From contig CAWGPP010000002.1 of assembly GCA_963824545.1 (NCBI GenBank), positions 310,001 through 374,000 of the forward strand: a DNA stretch of 64,000 nt, given 5' to 3'. Origin of the DNA: Bog-532 sp963824545 (lineage in GTDB: Bacteria; Actinomycetota; Actinomycetes; Streptosporangiales; Streptosporangiaceae). Position 1 is the first letter of the stretch; every line of letters begins with the position of its first letter. Position numbers and translations under genes: made by a program. Of this stretch, positions 13,988 through 22,567 are shown in pieces. The notes under the pieces were generated by a model. The model was not told the origin of the DNA. It worked only from the letters and a program-made list of their open reading frames with translations, and made no database searches.

Positions 13988-16282
13988 CTAGCGCTTCTTT
14001 TTGCCCTTGCCTTTCTTTGGCTTCGGCTTCCCTGGCTGTGGTGTTTGCGCCCTGACCCGCAAAGCTTCCCACCGCCGTCCTTGCCTTTCGAGGTTGAGGG
14101 CGAGGTTAGCCGCCGAGGTCAGGGTGTCGGGGTGGCGGTCGCCTAGCACCCGGCGGCAGCGGTCGTAGGTGTCCTGGTTGAGTGCCAGCGCCTCTTTGAG
14201 CCGGCCGAGCGCGTTGAGGCTGCCGGCTATGTTGCCGGCCGAGATCAGGGTGTCGGGGTGGTCCTCACCGAGGGTCCGGCGGCGGCGGTCGTAGGTGTCC
14301 TGGGTCAGCGCCAGCGCCTCCTTGAGCCGGCCGAGCGCTCTGAGGACGACCGCCAGGTCATTCGCGGAGTGCAGGGTGTCAGGGTGGTCCTCGCCGAGGA
14401 CCCGGCGGCGGCGGTCGAGCGTTTCTGCCTGTATCTCGGCAGCCTTGGCGTAGTCCCCGCCGTTGAAGATGGCGTGCGCGAGATGCTGCGCGGCGGTGAG
14501 GACATCGGGGTCGTCCGGTCCGAGTCGCGCCACCCAGTCCCGGTGCAGACGGGTGGCCATGCTCAAGGCAGCCTGCGTCTGGCCGCTGAAGAGCAGGTAA
14601 CGGGCGGCGGCGTTGGCGAGTGGCCGCAGCGCGGCGGAATCGATCTCGGCCGTCACCACGAGCAGGTGCGGGACAAGCTCGGACCAGCGCGGCCACATGA
14701 CCGGATCCGTGCTGTTCGGCGGTGCGGCACCAGTAAGAACGGAGACGATCCTGTCCCGGTAGGCGCTCCGGCGTTCCGCGGTCCGGTCGCGCAGAATGGC
14801 CTGGGTGAGGCGATGCAGCCGGAGCCCTTTCTGATCAACGCGGCCCAGCCCGATATCCCGGATGCGCTCGTACACCTGGGTCACGTGCCATGTCCCCATG
14901 GGCAGCGCGCCAATCGGCGAATCAGCGGGAGAGGGTTCCTGGGTATCGCGGGAGAACCAGGTGGCGGGGATGGATTCCGGGGCCAGATAGGCGCACAGGC
15001 ACAGCAGGTTCGCGGCCTCGGGGGCGGCGGCGGTCAGTTTGTCCAAGGCGAGGAGGGTGGCCGCGGCCAGGGTGGCCGGATAGGAGCCCGGCTTTCCACG
15101 CGACAGGACCTGCGTCGCCTCGGTATCGAGAGCTTGCGGAAATTCCGCGGCGGGGAAGCCGGACTGCAGGAGGCCGGCCGCCTGAGCCAGCGCCAGCGGG
15201 AGATCACCGACCGCACCGGCCACGAGATCCGCGTCGGTCAGCGTCAGGGAGCGCGCCCGGGTGGTCAGCAGTGTGGTCGATTCCGCCCGGGTGAACTCGT
15301 CGACCTCGATGACGTGGCCGATTTCGTGCCACATCCCGGCCCGGGTCGTCACCACCACGTGCCCCGGGCCATCCGGCAGGAAAGCGGCGAGGTCGTCCGG
15401 CCCTTCGAGGTTGTCGAACACCAGCAGCCAGCGTTTCCGGTTTCTCAGCGCGACGAGGGCCGCGGTCGCGGCGAGCTGGGCGTCGGTGCCGGCCGGAACC
15501 GCGCTCAGGGCGACGGCCAGATTCGCCAGCTGGGACGTGACCAGTTCGGGTTGTTCGGCATCGATCACCCAGACCGCGTCGTAGTCGGAGCCGAAACGGT
15601 GCGCGTATTCAATCGAAAGCTGTGTCTTGCCCATGCCGCCGGGGCCTTGCAGAACGACGATGCCCGGGGAGCCGCCCAGGAGTTCCTCGCGCACCCTGAC
15701 CAGCACGCTCTCCCGGCCGACGAAGTCGGCGTTACGCGGTGGGACGTGCCACACGGCCGGATGATCCTGGCTGGGCAGCCGTGGCTTTGCGCCGTCGTCC
15801 GGTTGCGGCTCAGCGGAGGACCCGGAACCGGGGAAGGCCGCCGGGCCGGTGGCGCCGGGCTCACCCGAAAGGCTGCCGACCAGCCGCCGGGCCGCTTCAG
15901 CGTCGGAGAGCCCGAACAATTTGATGGGCTGCGCGGACCGCAGCAAGCGGGGGAGCTGGTCTTCCGTCAGATCCTCGATCCAGACGGGAATCAGCGGGGG
16001 TGCGTCCTCCTGCTGAGCCGCCAGGACCGCGGTCCACTCCTGCTCAGTAAAGCCTCTGCGGAAATAGGCGCGGGAGCACAAGGCCAGCACGTGACCGGCC
16101 CGCCGCAAGGCGTCTTCCCTGGCCAGCACGACGTTCTCGCCGGGTAGCCAGTCCAGGACGACCGTGTACCCGGCGGATTCCAGCTGCCAGCCGACCCATT
16201 CGGCCCACTGGCGGTCCGGGCCGGCGTGGCTGATGTAGAAGTCCAGCTTCCCCGCCGCGTCAGGCTCTTGTTTGCCGGTCAC
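13988..16282 (-). CDS. TIR-NB-ARC-TPR STAND protein (candidate immune or cell-suicide effector)
   Basis: The 764-residue protein starts at GTG 16282, three bases after the stop of the upstream TIR gene. Residues 12-140 are a TIR domain (KLDFYISHAGPDRQWAEWV) with acidic residues in FTEQEW (80-82), where NADase TIRs carry the catalytic Glu. A proline-rich linker follows. The NB-ARC ATPase has a P-loop GPGGMGKT (213-220) and a Walker B-like WLLVFDN. The C-terminal third has tetratricopeptide repeats of 42 residues (about 600-745, with GEDHPDTL in each). The last 20 residues are Lys-rich. Bacterial TIR-STAND proteins are known to sense invaders through repeats and deplete NAD+ through TIR. That role is inferred here; the TPRs would be the sensor. 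Confidence 0.9.
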   Translation of the reverse strand: MTGKQEPDAAGKLDFYISHAGPDRQWAEWVGWQLESAGYTVVLDWLPGENVVLAREDALRRAGHVLALCSRAYFRRGFTEQEWTAVLAAQQEDAPPLIPVWIEDLTEDQLPRLLRSAQPIKLFGLSDAEAARRLVGSLSGEPGATGPAAFPGSGSSAEPQPDDGAKPRLPSQDHPAVWHVPPRNADFVGRESVLVRVREELLGGSPGIVVLQGPGGMGKTQLSIEYAHRFGSDYDAVWVIDAEQPELVTSQLANLAVALSAVPAGTDAQLAATAALVALRNRKRWLLVFDNLEGPDDLAAFLPDGPGHVVVTTRAGMWHEIGHVIEVDEFTRAESTTLLTTRARSLTLTDADLVAGAVGDLPLALAQAAGLLQSGFPAAEFPQALDTEATQVLSRGKPGSYPATLAAATLLALDKLTAAAPEAANLLCLCAYLAPESIPATWFSRDTQEPSPADSPIGALPMGTWHVTQVYERIRDIGLGRVDQKGLRLHRLTQAILRDRTAERRSAYRDRIVSVLTGAAPPNSTDPVMWPRWSELVPHLLVVTAEIDSAALRPLANAAARYLLFSGQTQAALSMATRLHRDWVARLGPDDPDVLTAAQHLAHAIFNGGDYAKAAEIQAETLDRRRRVLGEDHPDTLHSANDLAVVLRALGRLKEALALTQDTYDRRRRTLGEDHPDTLISAGNIAGSLNALGRLKEALALNQDTYDRCRRVLGDRHPDTLTSAANLALNLERQGRRWEALRVRAQTPQPGKPKPKKGKGKKKR

Positions 16283-16285
16283 GGG

Positions 16286-16693
16286 TCAGCTCCGGAGCGC
16301 CATGGCGATCGTGGCCATCAGCCGGTCGTACTCGGCACCCGCTACACCGCGGAAATCGACGTAATAACGGGTGGCCGCGAACGGAGGCAGCTCAACGTCG
16401 CCGATGATCACCGGGATGAACCGCCGGTTGCCCTCGATCGACCGCTGTATCAGCGCCGAATACTCCTGCGAAACCCAGCCGCTGGCCATCGACGCGGGAC
16501 TGAAGACCAGGATGCCGTGAGCGGAATCGCGGATGGCCTGCTCGATCGCGTGCACCAGAACGTCTCCGGGCTTCAGGATCACCGCGTCCCTGGCAACCTG
16601 GAATCCGTCGTTCTCAAGCCAGGCGGCGAAGTCGGCTACCCAGGCAACATCGTCATGTGCGTAGGAGATGAATACGTCGTAGACCCGCCCCAC
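16286..16693 (-). CDS. stand-alone TIR-domain protein, first gene of TIR operon
   Basis: I chose GTG 16693 because AGGAGG lies four bases upstream; the open frame continues to 16738 but the extra residues are glycine-rich filler. The 135-residue product is a single TIR domain: VYDVFISYAHDD (box 1), a central DAVILKPGDVLVHAI, then SPASMASGWVSQEY with Glu77 at the expected catalytic position. FIPVIIGDV closes the fold. It is cotranscribed with the TIR-NB-ARC-TPR gene, 3 bp apart. It may be a second NADase, or an adaptor that co-assembles with the STAND protein through TIR-TIR contacts. No membrane segment is seen. Confidence 0.88.
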   Translation of the reverse strand: MGRVYDVFISYAHDDVAWVADFAAWLENDGFQVARDAVILKPGDVLVHAIEQAIRDSAHGILVFSPASMASGWVSQEYSALIQRSIEGNRRFIPVIIGDVELPPFAATRYYVDFRGVAGAEYDRLMATIAMALRS

Positions 16694-16924
16694 CGCGCCT
16701 CCTGTACCGCCACCCCGTCCCCCCGGCGCAGGCCTCATCGAATGACCCGATACCGAGGGCTGTCACCGCAGGGTAATCGACTCAACACCGGTAAACGGGG
16801 CGAATCGCGCATTCGGCAACTGGTTAACGAGCGCGCCCCTTTCCCCGGGTTTCCGGCCTCATCAGAGCGCGTGCGGCGCGCGGTAGGCTGACCTGTCGTC
16901 CGCTTCTGATGGAGCCGCCTGCTC

Positions 16925-18574
16925 ATGCTCAGCGATGCCCTGATCGATTCCCTGTTCCCGGCGAACCTGCCCGGCCCGGAGGCGTGGGAGGAGCGGTACC
17001 CGCCGCGCGACCTGCCGGCCGGGGCCGACGTCACCCGGTTCTCGCCCAGCCCCACCGGTTACCTGCACATCGGCGGGGTCTACGTGGCCATCATCGACGC
17101 GGACGTCGCGCTGCACTCCGGCGGCGTCTACCTGCTGCGGATCGAGGACACCGACCAGGCGCGCGTCACCGAGGGCGCCGTGGACCAGTTCTCGACCGCG
17201 CTGACGTACTTCTCGATCAGCCCGCAGGAGGACGACCTGAACGGGCGGTACGGCCCGTACGTGCAATCCAGCCGCGCGGAGATCTACCTGACCTACGTGC
17301 GGGAACTGCTGCGCCAGGACAAGGCGTACCTGTGCTTCGCGACCAAGGCCGACCTGGAGGAGATCAGCAACCGGCAGCGGGCGGTCGGCGCGCTGCCCGG
17401 CTACTACGGGAAGTGGGCGATCTGGCGGGACGCCTCCGCGGAGCAGGTCGAAGAACGGCTCCGGGGAGGTGACCCGTACGTGGTGCGGTTCCGCTCGCCC
17501 GGGCTGGCCGGGGGCCGGGTGACGTTCACGGACGCCATCCGCGGCGAGCTGAGCGCGGACGACAACCGCAACGACGCCGTCATCCTGAAGAGCAGCGACC
17601 AGCCGCTGCGCCTGCCGACCTACCATTTCGCGCACGCGGTCGACGATCACCTGATGCGGGTCAGCCTGGTCGTGCGGGGGGAGGAATGGATCTCCTCGGT
17701 CCCGCTGCACCTTCAGCTGTTCAACGCGCTCGGCTTCCCCCCGGTCCGGTACGCGCACATCGCCCCGCTGATGAAGCAGGACGGCGGCAGCCGGCGCAAG
17801 CTGTCCAAGCGCAGGGACCCGGAGGCTACCGTCGGCTTCTACATCGAGCAGGGTTACCCGGCCGAGGCGGTGCAGTACTACCTGCGCGGCCTGGCCAACG
17901 GGCGGCTGGCCGAGATGCCGCTGCGCGAGGCGCTGGCCACCCCGATCGAGCTGTCCGAGTTCGGTGTGGCCGGGCCGCTGGTCGACCTGGTCAAGCTCGA
18001 CGACATCAGCGCCGACTTCATCGCCACGCTGCCCGCCGCCGACATCCTGGGCCAGGTGACCACCTGGGCGCAGGCGTACGATCCGCCGCTGGCCAAGGTG
18101 CTCACCGCCTCGCCGGAGGTGACGCTGGGGGCGCTGGCCATCGAGCGGGAGGGTGTCCCGAACCCGCGCAAGGATCTGCGCCGCTGGGCGGACTTCCGCA
18201 CCGTGTACGGGTACTTCTTCCCGCAGCTGTTCGCCCCGGTGACCAACGCCGCGGACGAGCGGTTCGGCGGGCTGGAGCCGGCCGTGGTCCGTTCGGTGGC
18301 CGAGGCGTTCGCGCGCCGGTATCAGCCGCCGGCCCCGGACACCGAATGGTTCGGGCAGATCCGCGAGCTGGCCGCCGACCTCGGGTTCGCGCCCAATCAG
18401 AAGGCGTACAAGAAGGACCCGGACGCCTACCCCGGCTCGATCCGGGAGGCGTCGCAGATCATCCGGGTGCTGCTGACCGGCACGCCCCGCAGCCCGGACC
18501 TGGCCGCCGTGGCCGCGGTGCTCGGGCCCGATGAGGTGCTGCGCCGGACCAGGGCCGTGCTGGGCCCGCGCTAG
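16925..18574 (+). CDS. divergent glutamyl-tRNA synthetase (class I, GltX-like)
   Basis: The 549-residue protein keeps the class I signature SPSPTGYLHIGG (HIGH box, about 41-51), LRIEDTDQAR (71-80) and the KMSKS loop as KLSKR (292-296). In typical bacterial GluRS the tRNA-acceptor region reads RGEDHLSNTP; here it is RGEEWISSVP. The usual zinc-binding Cys cluster is not evident. The anticodon-binding C-terminal half is present but diverged. It likely charges tRNA-Glu with glutamate, but specificity may differ, and a second canonical GltX elsewhere is possible. The start is ATG 16925, with GGAG about ten bases upstream. It is divergent from the TIR operon and heads a five-gene plus-strand run. 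Confidence 0.82.
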   Translation: MLSDALIDSLFPANLPGPEAWEERYPPRDLPAGADVTRFSPSPTGYLHIGGVYVAIIDADVALHSGGVYLLRIEDTDQARVTEGAVDQFSTALTYFSISPQEDDLNGRYGPYVQSSRAEIYLTYVRELLRQDKAYLCFATKADLEEISNRQRAVGALPGYYGKWAIWRDASAEQVEERLRGGDPYVVRFRSPGLAGGRVTFTDAIRGELSADDNRNDAVILKSSDQPLRLPTYHFAHAVDDHLMRVSLVVRGEEWISSVPLHLQLFNALGFPPVRYAHIAPLMKQDGGSRRKLSKRRDPEATVGFYIEQGYPAEAVQYYLRGLANGRLAEMPLREALATPIELSEFGVAGPLVDLVKLDDISADFIATLPAADILGQVTTWAQAYDPPLAKVLTASPEVTLGALAIEREGVPNPRKDLRRWADFRTVYGYFFPQLFAPVTNAADERFGGLEPAVVRSVAEAFARRYQPPAPDTEWFGQIRELAADLGFAPNQKAYKKDPDAYPGSIREASQIIRVLLTGTPRSPDLAAVAAVLGPDEVLRRTRAVLGPR

Positions 18575-18587
18575 TTAAGCTGGCTTT

Positions 18588-19739
18588 ATGCCCGTCGAGC
18601 GGATGCTGCCCAGCGCCGAGGCCGAGCACCTCGTGGCTCTGGCCCACGACATCGCCACCTCGGAACTGAAGCCGATCGCCAGCGAGTACGAGGCCGGGAG
18701 CCGCTTCCCGCGGGAGAAGTTCCGGCTGCTCGGCAAGAGCGGGCTGCTGGGCCTGCCGTATCCGGAGCGCTGGGGCGGCGGCGACGTCAGCTACGAGGTC
18801 TACCTCCAGGTCCTGGAGGAACTGGCCGCGGCCTGGATGACCGTGGGCGTGGGCCTGTCGGTGCACACGATGTCGTGCTACCCGCTGGCCCGGTTCGGCA
18901 GCGACGCCCAGCGGGACGAGTGGCTTCCCGCGATGCTGGGCGGTGACCTGCTGGGGGCGTATGCGCTGTCGGAGCCGCAGGCGGGCTCGGACGCGGCGGC
19001 GCTGTCCGCCCGGGCCGTCCGGGATGGGGGCGATTACCTGGTCAGCGGGACCAAGGCGTGGATCACGCACGCCGGGCAGGCGGACTTCTACACGACCATG
19101 GTCCGCACCAGTGACGAGGGCGGCCGCGGGGTCAGCTGCCTGCTGATCGACGCGGGCACGCCGGGGCTTTTGGTGGCCCCGCTGGAGCACAAGATGGGCC
19201 TGACGGGCTCACCGACCGCGCAGCTGATCCTTAACCGGGCACGCGTCCCGGTGGCGCGCCGCCTCGGCGCCGAGGGCCAGGGGCTGAAGATCGCGCTGGA
19301 GGCGCTGGACTCCGGGCGGCTCGGCATCGCCGCGTGCGCGGTCGGGCTGGCCCAGGCGGCGCTGGAGGAGGCCGTGTCCTACGCGGCCCAGCGTCCCCAG
19401 TTCGGCCGGCCCATCATCGAGTTCCAGGGCCTGGGGTTCCTGCTGGCCGACATGGCGGCGGGCGTGGAGTCGGCGCGCGCCACCTACCTGGAGGCAGCGC
19501 GGCGCCGGGACCGCGGCCTGCCGTTCCACCGCCAGGCGTCGATCGCGAAGCTCGTGGCCACCGACATGGCGATGCGCGTGACCACGGACGCGGTACAGGT
19601 GCTCGGCGGCGCCGGTTACACCCGTGACTTCCCGGTCGAGCGGTACATGCGGGAGGCGAAGGTGCCGCAGATCTTTGAGGGCTCGAACCAGGTACAGCGC
19701 ATGGTCATCGCCCGGGCGCTGCACCGGGAGCTGGGCTGA
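18588..19739 (+). CDS. acyl-CoA dehydrogenase
   Basis: This 383-residue FAD enzyme starts 13 bp after the synthetase stop. The FAD/substrate motif is YALSEPQAGSDAAAL (about 122-136). The C-terminal helical domain ends with VLGGAGYTRDFPVER and IFEGSNQVQRM, whose Glu is at the catalytic-base position of short/medium-chain acyl-CoA dehydrogenases. It would introduce the alpha-beta double bond into an acyl-CoA. Length is normal for the family. Its place between a tRNA synthetase and an SDR gene gives no clear pathway. Confidence 0.92.
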   Translation: MPVERMLPSAEAEHLVALAHDIATSELKPIASEYEAGSRFPREKFRLLGKSGLLGLPYPERWGGGDVSYEVYLQVLEELAAAWMTVGVGLSVHTMSCYPLARFGSDAQRDEWLPAMLGGDLLGAYALSEPQAGSDAAALSARAVRDGGDYLVSGTKAWITHAGQADFYTTMVRTSDEGGRGVSCLLIDAGTPGLLVAPLEHKMGLTGSPTAQLILNRARVPVARRLGAEGQGLKIALEALDSGRLGIAACAVGLAQAALEEAVSYAAQRPQFGRPIIEFQGLGFLLADMAAGVESARATYLEAARRRDRGLPFHRQASIAKLVATDMAMRVTTDAVQVLGGAGYTRDFPVERYMREAKVPQIFEGSNQVQRMVIARALHRELG

Positions 19740-19793
19740 GGGCTCAGGTAGCATCCTCGACTGCGGCTTTGTCAACGGAAGCGAGGGTGAGCC

Positions 19794-20486
19794 ATGGAAG
19801 CGACGGCGATCATCACCGGCGGGTCGGGTGGCCTGGGCATCGCGGTGGTGGAGGAGTTCCTGGCCGCCGGGTGGCGCGTCGTGGTGCCATGGATCGAGGA
19901 ACGCGAGCTGAAGCGGCTACCTGAGGCCCCGCACCTGGTCACCGTGCAGGCCGACCTGTCCGATCCGGCGGCGGCGCAGGAGGCCGTCGCCCTGGCCGCG
20001 GGGTCGCCCCGGGCGCCGCTGCGTGCCCTGGTCAATCTGGTCGGCGGGTACGCGGGGGGAGGCAGGGTCCACGAGACACCCGTGGAGGACTTCGAGCAGC
20101 AGGTGCGGCTGAACATCAGGCCGCTCTACGTCGCCACGCAGGCGGCGCTGCCCGAGCTGATCGCCAGCGGCGGGGGAGCGGTGGTGTGCGTGTCCAGCCG
20201 GGCGGCCCTGCGCCCGTTCTCCGGCGCGGCCGGCTACGTGACCGGTAAGGCGGCCGTGCTCGCCCTGGCCGACACGCTGGCGGTGGAGTACGCGAAGGAC
20301 AGCATCCGGGTCAACACGATCGTGCCCAGCGTGATCGACACCCCCGCCAACCGGGCGGCCCAGCCCGGGGCGGATTACTCCACGTGGGTCGCGCCCGCGC
20401 GCATCGCCCGGGTGATCCTCTTCCTGTGTGAGGACTCCTCCGACGCCGTTACCGGTGCCCATATCCCGGTCTACGGCACATCCTGA
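19794..20486 (+). CDS. short-chain dehydrogenase/reductase
   Basis: The 230-residue protein has ITGGSGGLGIAVVE (glycine motif, 7-20), an NLVGGYAGGG segment where NNAG is usual, Ser in CVSSRAAL and a catalytic-type YVTGKAAV (Tyr/Lys). The C-terminal motif VPSVIDTPANR and an early stop give a compact SDR like FabG relatives. Substrate unknown. The spacing of 54 bp after the acyl-CoA dehydrogenase gene suggests cotranscription; together they could act on one acyl or alcohol substrate. Confidence 0.88.
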   Translation: MEATAIITGGSGGLGIAVVEEFLAAGWRVVVPWIEERELKRLPEAPHLVTVQADLSDPAAAQEAVALAAGSPRAPLRALVNLVGGYAGGGRVHETPVEDFEQQVRLNIRPLYVATQAALPELIASGGGAVVCVSSRAALRPFSGAAGYVTGKAAVLALADTLAVEYAKDSIRVNTIVPSVIDTPANRAAQPGADYSTWVAPARIARVILFLCEDSSDAVTGAHIPVYGTS

Positions 20487-20557
20487 TCCGCGGCTCCTGT
20501 GGGCGGCCATGGGGAGCGGGGTGGATAGAGTCGAACGGGAGGGGGTCAACGCTGGGC

Positions 20558-21490
20558 ATGGATGACCGCGCACAGGCCGTGGCGCCGGGGGCGCCGCGGA
20601 CGCCAGCGGCGCCGGGCGTGCCGCAGGGGCCGTTGCACCTGGGCCGCGCCGAGTTCGCGCCGGGCCGGCTGCTCATCATGGCGATCGTCAACCGGACCCC
20701 CGACTCGTTTTACCGCCCCGGCATCACCTGGGACGAAGGTGCCGCGCTGGAACGCGTGCACACCGTGGTGGCCGAGGGTGCCGACATCGTGGACATCGGG
20801 GGCGTTCCGGCCAAGCCGGGGACCGACGTTCCGGTGGAGGAGGAGATCCGCCGGACCGTTCCGTTCATCCGGACCGTGCGGGAGACCTACCCGGACGTGG
20901 TGATCAGCGTGGACACCTGGCGGAGTGAGGTGGGCCGGGCGGTCTGCGAGGCAGGCGCGGACCTGCTGAACGACAGCTGGAGCGGCTTCGATCCCCGGCT
21001 GGCGGAGGTCGCCGCCGAATGCGGCACCGCCCTGGTGTGCTCGCATGCGGGCAGCCAGACGCCACGGACCCGCCCGTTCCGGGTGGCCTACGCCGACGTG
21101 ATGGCGGACGTGCTGGACCGCACGCTCGCGCTGGCCGACCGGGCGCTGCGAGCCGGGGTGGACCGGACGCGGATCATCATCGATCCGGCCCACGACTTCG
21201 GCAAGAACACCTGGCATTCGCTCGAGGTCAGCCGGCGCCTGAACGAGATGACCGCGAGCGGCTGGCCGGTGCTGATCTCGGTGTCGAACAAGGATTTCGT
21301 CGGCGAGACGCTGGGGGCGGGTCTTGAGGACCGGCTAGCCGGAACGCTGGCCGTGACCGCCGTCGGCGCGTGGCTGGGCGCTCGTATATTCCGCGCGCAC
21401 AACATCGCGGAGACCCGGCAGGCGCTGAACATGGTCGCCGCGATCAAGGGCGATCTTCAGCCGGCCCGGACGATCAGGGGGCTGACGTAG
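20558..21490 (+). CDS. dihydropteroate synthase-like protein (FolP2 type)
   Basis: The 310-residue protein has a TIM-barrel pterin-binding domain from about residue 35. Canonical DHPS motifs are recognisable but altered. MGIVNVTPDSF becomes MAIVNRTPDSFY, the GGESTRPG loop becomes GGVPAKPGTDV, the IDPGIGFGKT motif reads IDPAHDFGKN, and the late SRKSFIG motif is SNKDFVG. Changes of this kind mark the FolP2 paralogues of mycobacteria, for which ordinary DHPS activity has been doubted. A role in pterin or related metabolism is plausible, not proven. No folate-pathway genes adjoin it. Confidence 0.82.
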   Translation: MDDRAQAVAPGAPRTPAAPGVPQGPLHLGRAEFAPGRLLIMAIVNRTPDSFYRPGITWDEGAALERVHTVVAEGADIVDIGGVPAKPGTDVPVEEEIRRTVPFIRTVRETYPDVVISVDTWRSEVGRAVCEAGADLLNDSWSGFDPRLAEVAAECGTALVCSHAGSQTPRTRPFRVAYADVMADVLDRTLALADRALRAGVDRTRIIIDPAHDFGKNTWHSLEVSRRLNEMTASGWPVLISVSNKDFVGETLGAGLEDRLAGTLAVTAVGAWLGARIFRAHNIAETRQALNMVAAIKGDLQPARTIRGLT

Positions 21491-21516
21491 CCGATGCCAG
21501 CACGTGAGTTTCCGCG

Positions 21517-22347
21517 GTGATCGCCCGTGCCGTGCTGTGCCCGTACCCGCCCCTGCTCGCCCGCGAGCTGACCGGCCGGGATGCCGTCGTACCCGAGTTG
21601 CGCGCGGCCTGCGCGGAAGCCGTCGGCTGGCTCGTCCGGGACGCGCCCGGCCAGGTCATCGTCGTCGGCCCCGCCCCCTCGACCGCCGACTGGGACCCCG
21701 GAGCCCGGCTGGGCCTGTCCGCCTTCGCCCCCGCCCTGAAGGACGGCGGCAAACCGGATCTCCCGCTGTCGGTCGGGCTCGCCGCCCTGCTCCTTGACCA
21801 GGCCGGATACTCGGGCCCCCGGGTCGTGCAGGCGGTCGGGGAGGGCGAGCCCGCGGCCCGGTGCATTCGGCTCGGCGCATCGCTGGCGGCCGCCGCTGAC
21901 CGGTCCGCCTCCAGGGGCCAGGCAGTCTCCGAGGGCCGGGTCGGCACCGGGGGCCGGGCAGTCTCCGGGGGCCGGGTCGGCGCCGGGACCGGGGCGGTCA
22001 TGCTGGTGATGGGGGACGGCAGCGCCCGGCGCAGCGTGTCCGCCCCGGGTCACTTGGACGAGCGGGCGGTTCCATTTGATGACGCGGTGGAACGCGCCGT
22101 CCGGGATGGCGACCTTGCCGCTCTCGCCGCGCTGGACCCCGGTCTCGCTCACGACCTGATGGTGACCGGGCGCCCCGCATGGCAAGCCCTGGCCGGTGCC
22201 TGGGGGCCGGGAAAACCTGCCGCCGAGGTCCTGTACGCCGATGCTCCGTTCGGCGTCGCCTACCTGGTGGCCCGTTTCGAGGCCGCCGGGCGGACCGCGA
22301 GCGCCGGTCCTACTCACGTCCGGCCAGTGCGGAGGCGTCTCGGCTGA
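21517..22347 (+). CDS. class III extradiol dioxygenase-like (LigB-fold) protein
   Basis: The 276-residue protein starts at GTG 21517, 26 bp after the FolP2-like gene. The N-terminus AVLCPYPPLLARELTG and the later VMLVMGDGSAR, HLDERAVPFDDAV and LYADAPFGVAYLVARFE match an actinobacterial family of LigB-like proteins of unknown reaction. The metal-binding His set of true catechol dioxygenases is incomplete. A 24-residue insertion made of two 12-residue repeats interrupts the middle (about 133-156). It ends overlapping a convergent gene fragment by 34 bp. Confidence 0.7.
   Translation: MIARAVLCPYPPLLARELTGRDAVVPELRAACAEAVGWLVRDAPGQVIVVGPAPSTADWDPGARLGLSAFAPALKDGGKPDLPLSVGLAALLLDQAGYSGPRVVQAVGEGEPAARCIRLGASLAAAADRSASRGQAVSEGRVGTGGRAVSGGRVGAGTGAVMLVMGDGSARRSVSAPGHLDERAVPFDDAVERAVRDGDLAALAALDPGLAHDLMVTGRPAWQALAGAWGPGKPAAEVLYADAPFGVAYLVARFEAAGRTASAGPTHVRPVRRRLG
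21914..21985 (+). repeat. two tandem 36-bp units inside the LigB-like gene
   Basis: Units at 21914-21949 and 21950-21985 differ at a few bases and encode RGQAVSEGRVGT and GGRAVSGGRVGA. The length is a multiple of three, so the frame is kept. This is a recent in-frame duplication that lengthens a surface loop. Confidence 0.8.
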
Positions 22348-22567
22348 GGGGGTAGCTGATTTCGAATTCGTCGCCGCTCATCCGGCTGTCGTTGACTTCG
22401 AGCGGCCGGCCGGCCGGACCGCTCGCCAGGCGCACGATCCGCAAGAGTGACACCCCAGGGGCCAAGGTGAGCCTGGCGGCCTCGGCGGGCGACGGTGGCC
22501 GGGTGGTGATGGCCTCGGTCCATCGGATCGGCCCGAGACCAGCTTCTTCCATGCGGTCATAGATTCC
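22314..22567 (-). pseudogene. UTRA ligand-binding half of a GntR-family regulator, N-terminally truncated
   Basis: Residues IYDRMEEAGLGPIRWTEAI through GDEFEISYPLSRDASAL match the UTRA domain of HutC-type GntR regulators (the PPGVxxLRIVR and GRPLEVND elements are clear). The winged-helix DNA-binding half is absent; its place is taken in the same open frame by an IS1634-type transposase N-terminus. The regulator is therefore dead as a DNA-binding protein, though a chimera could be made. Confidence 0.7.

Noticed and set aside
14258..16147. 629-codon plus-strand open frame
   Set aside because: Antisense to the TIR-NB-ARC-TPR gene, which has P-loop, TIR and TPR motifs; the plus-strand product has none.
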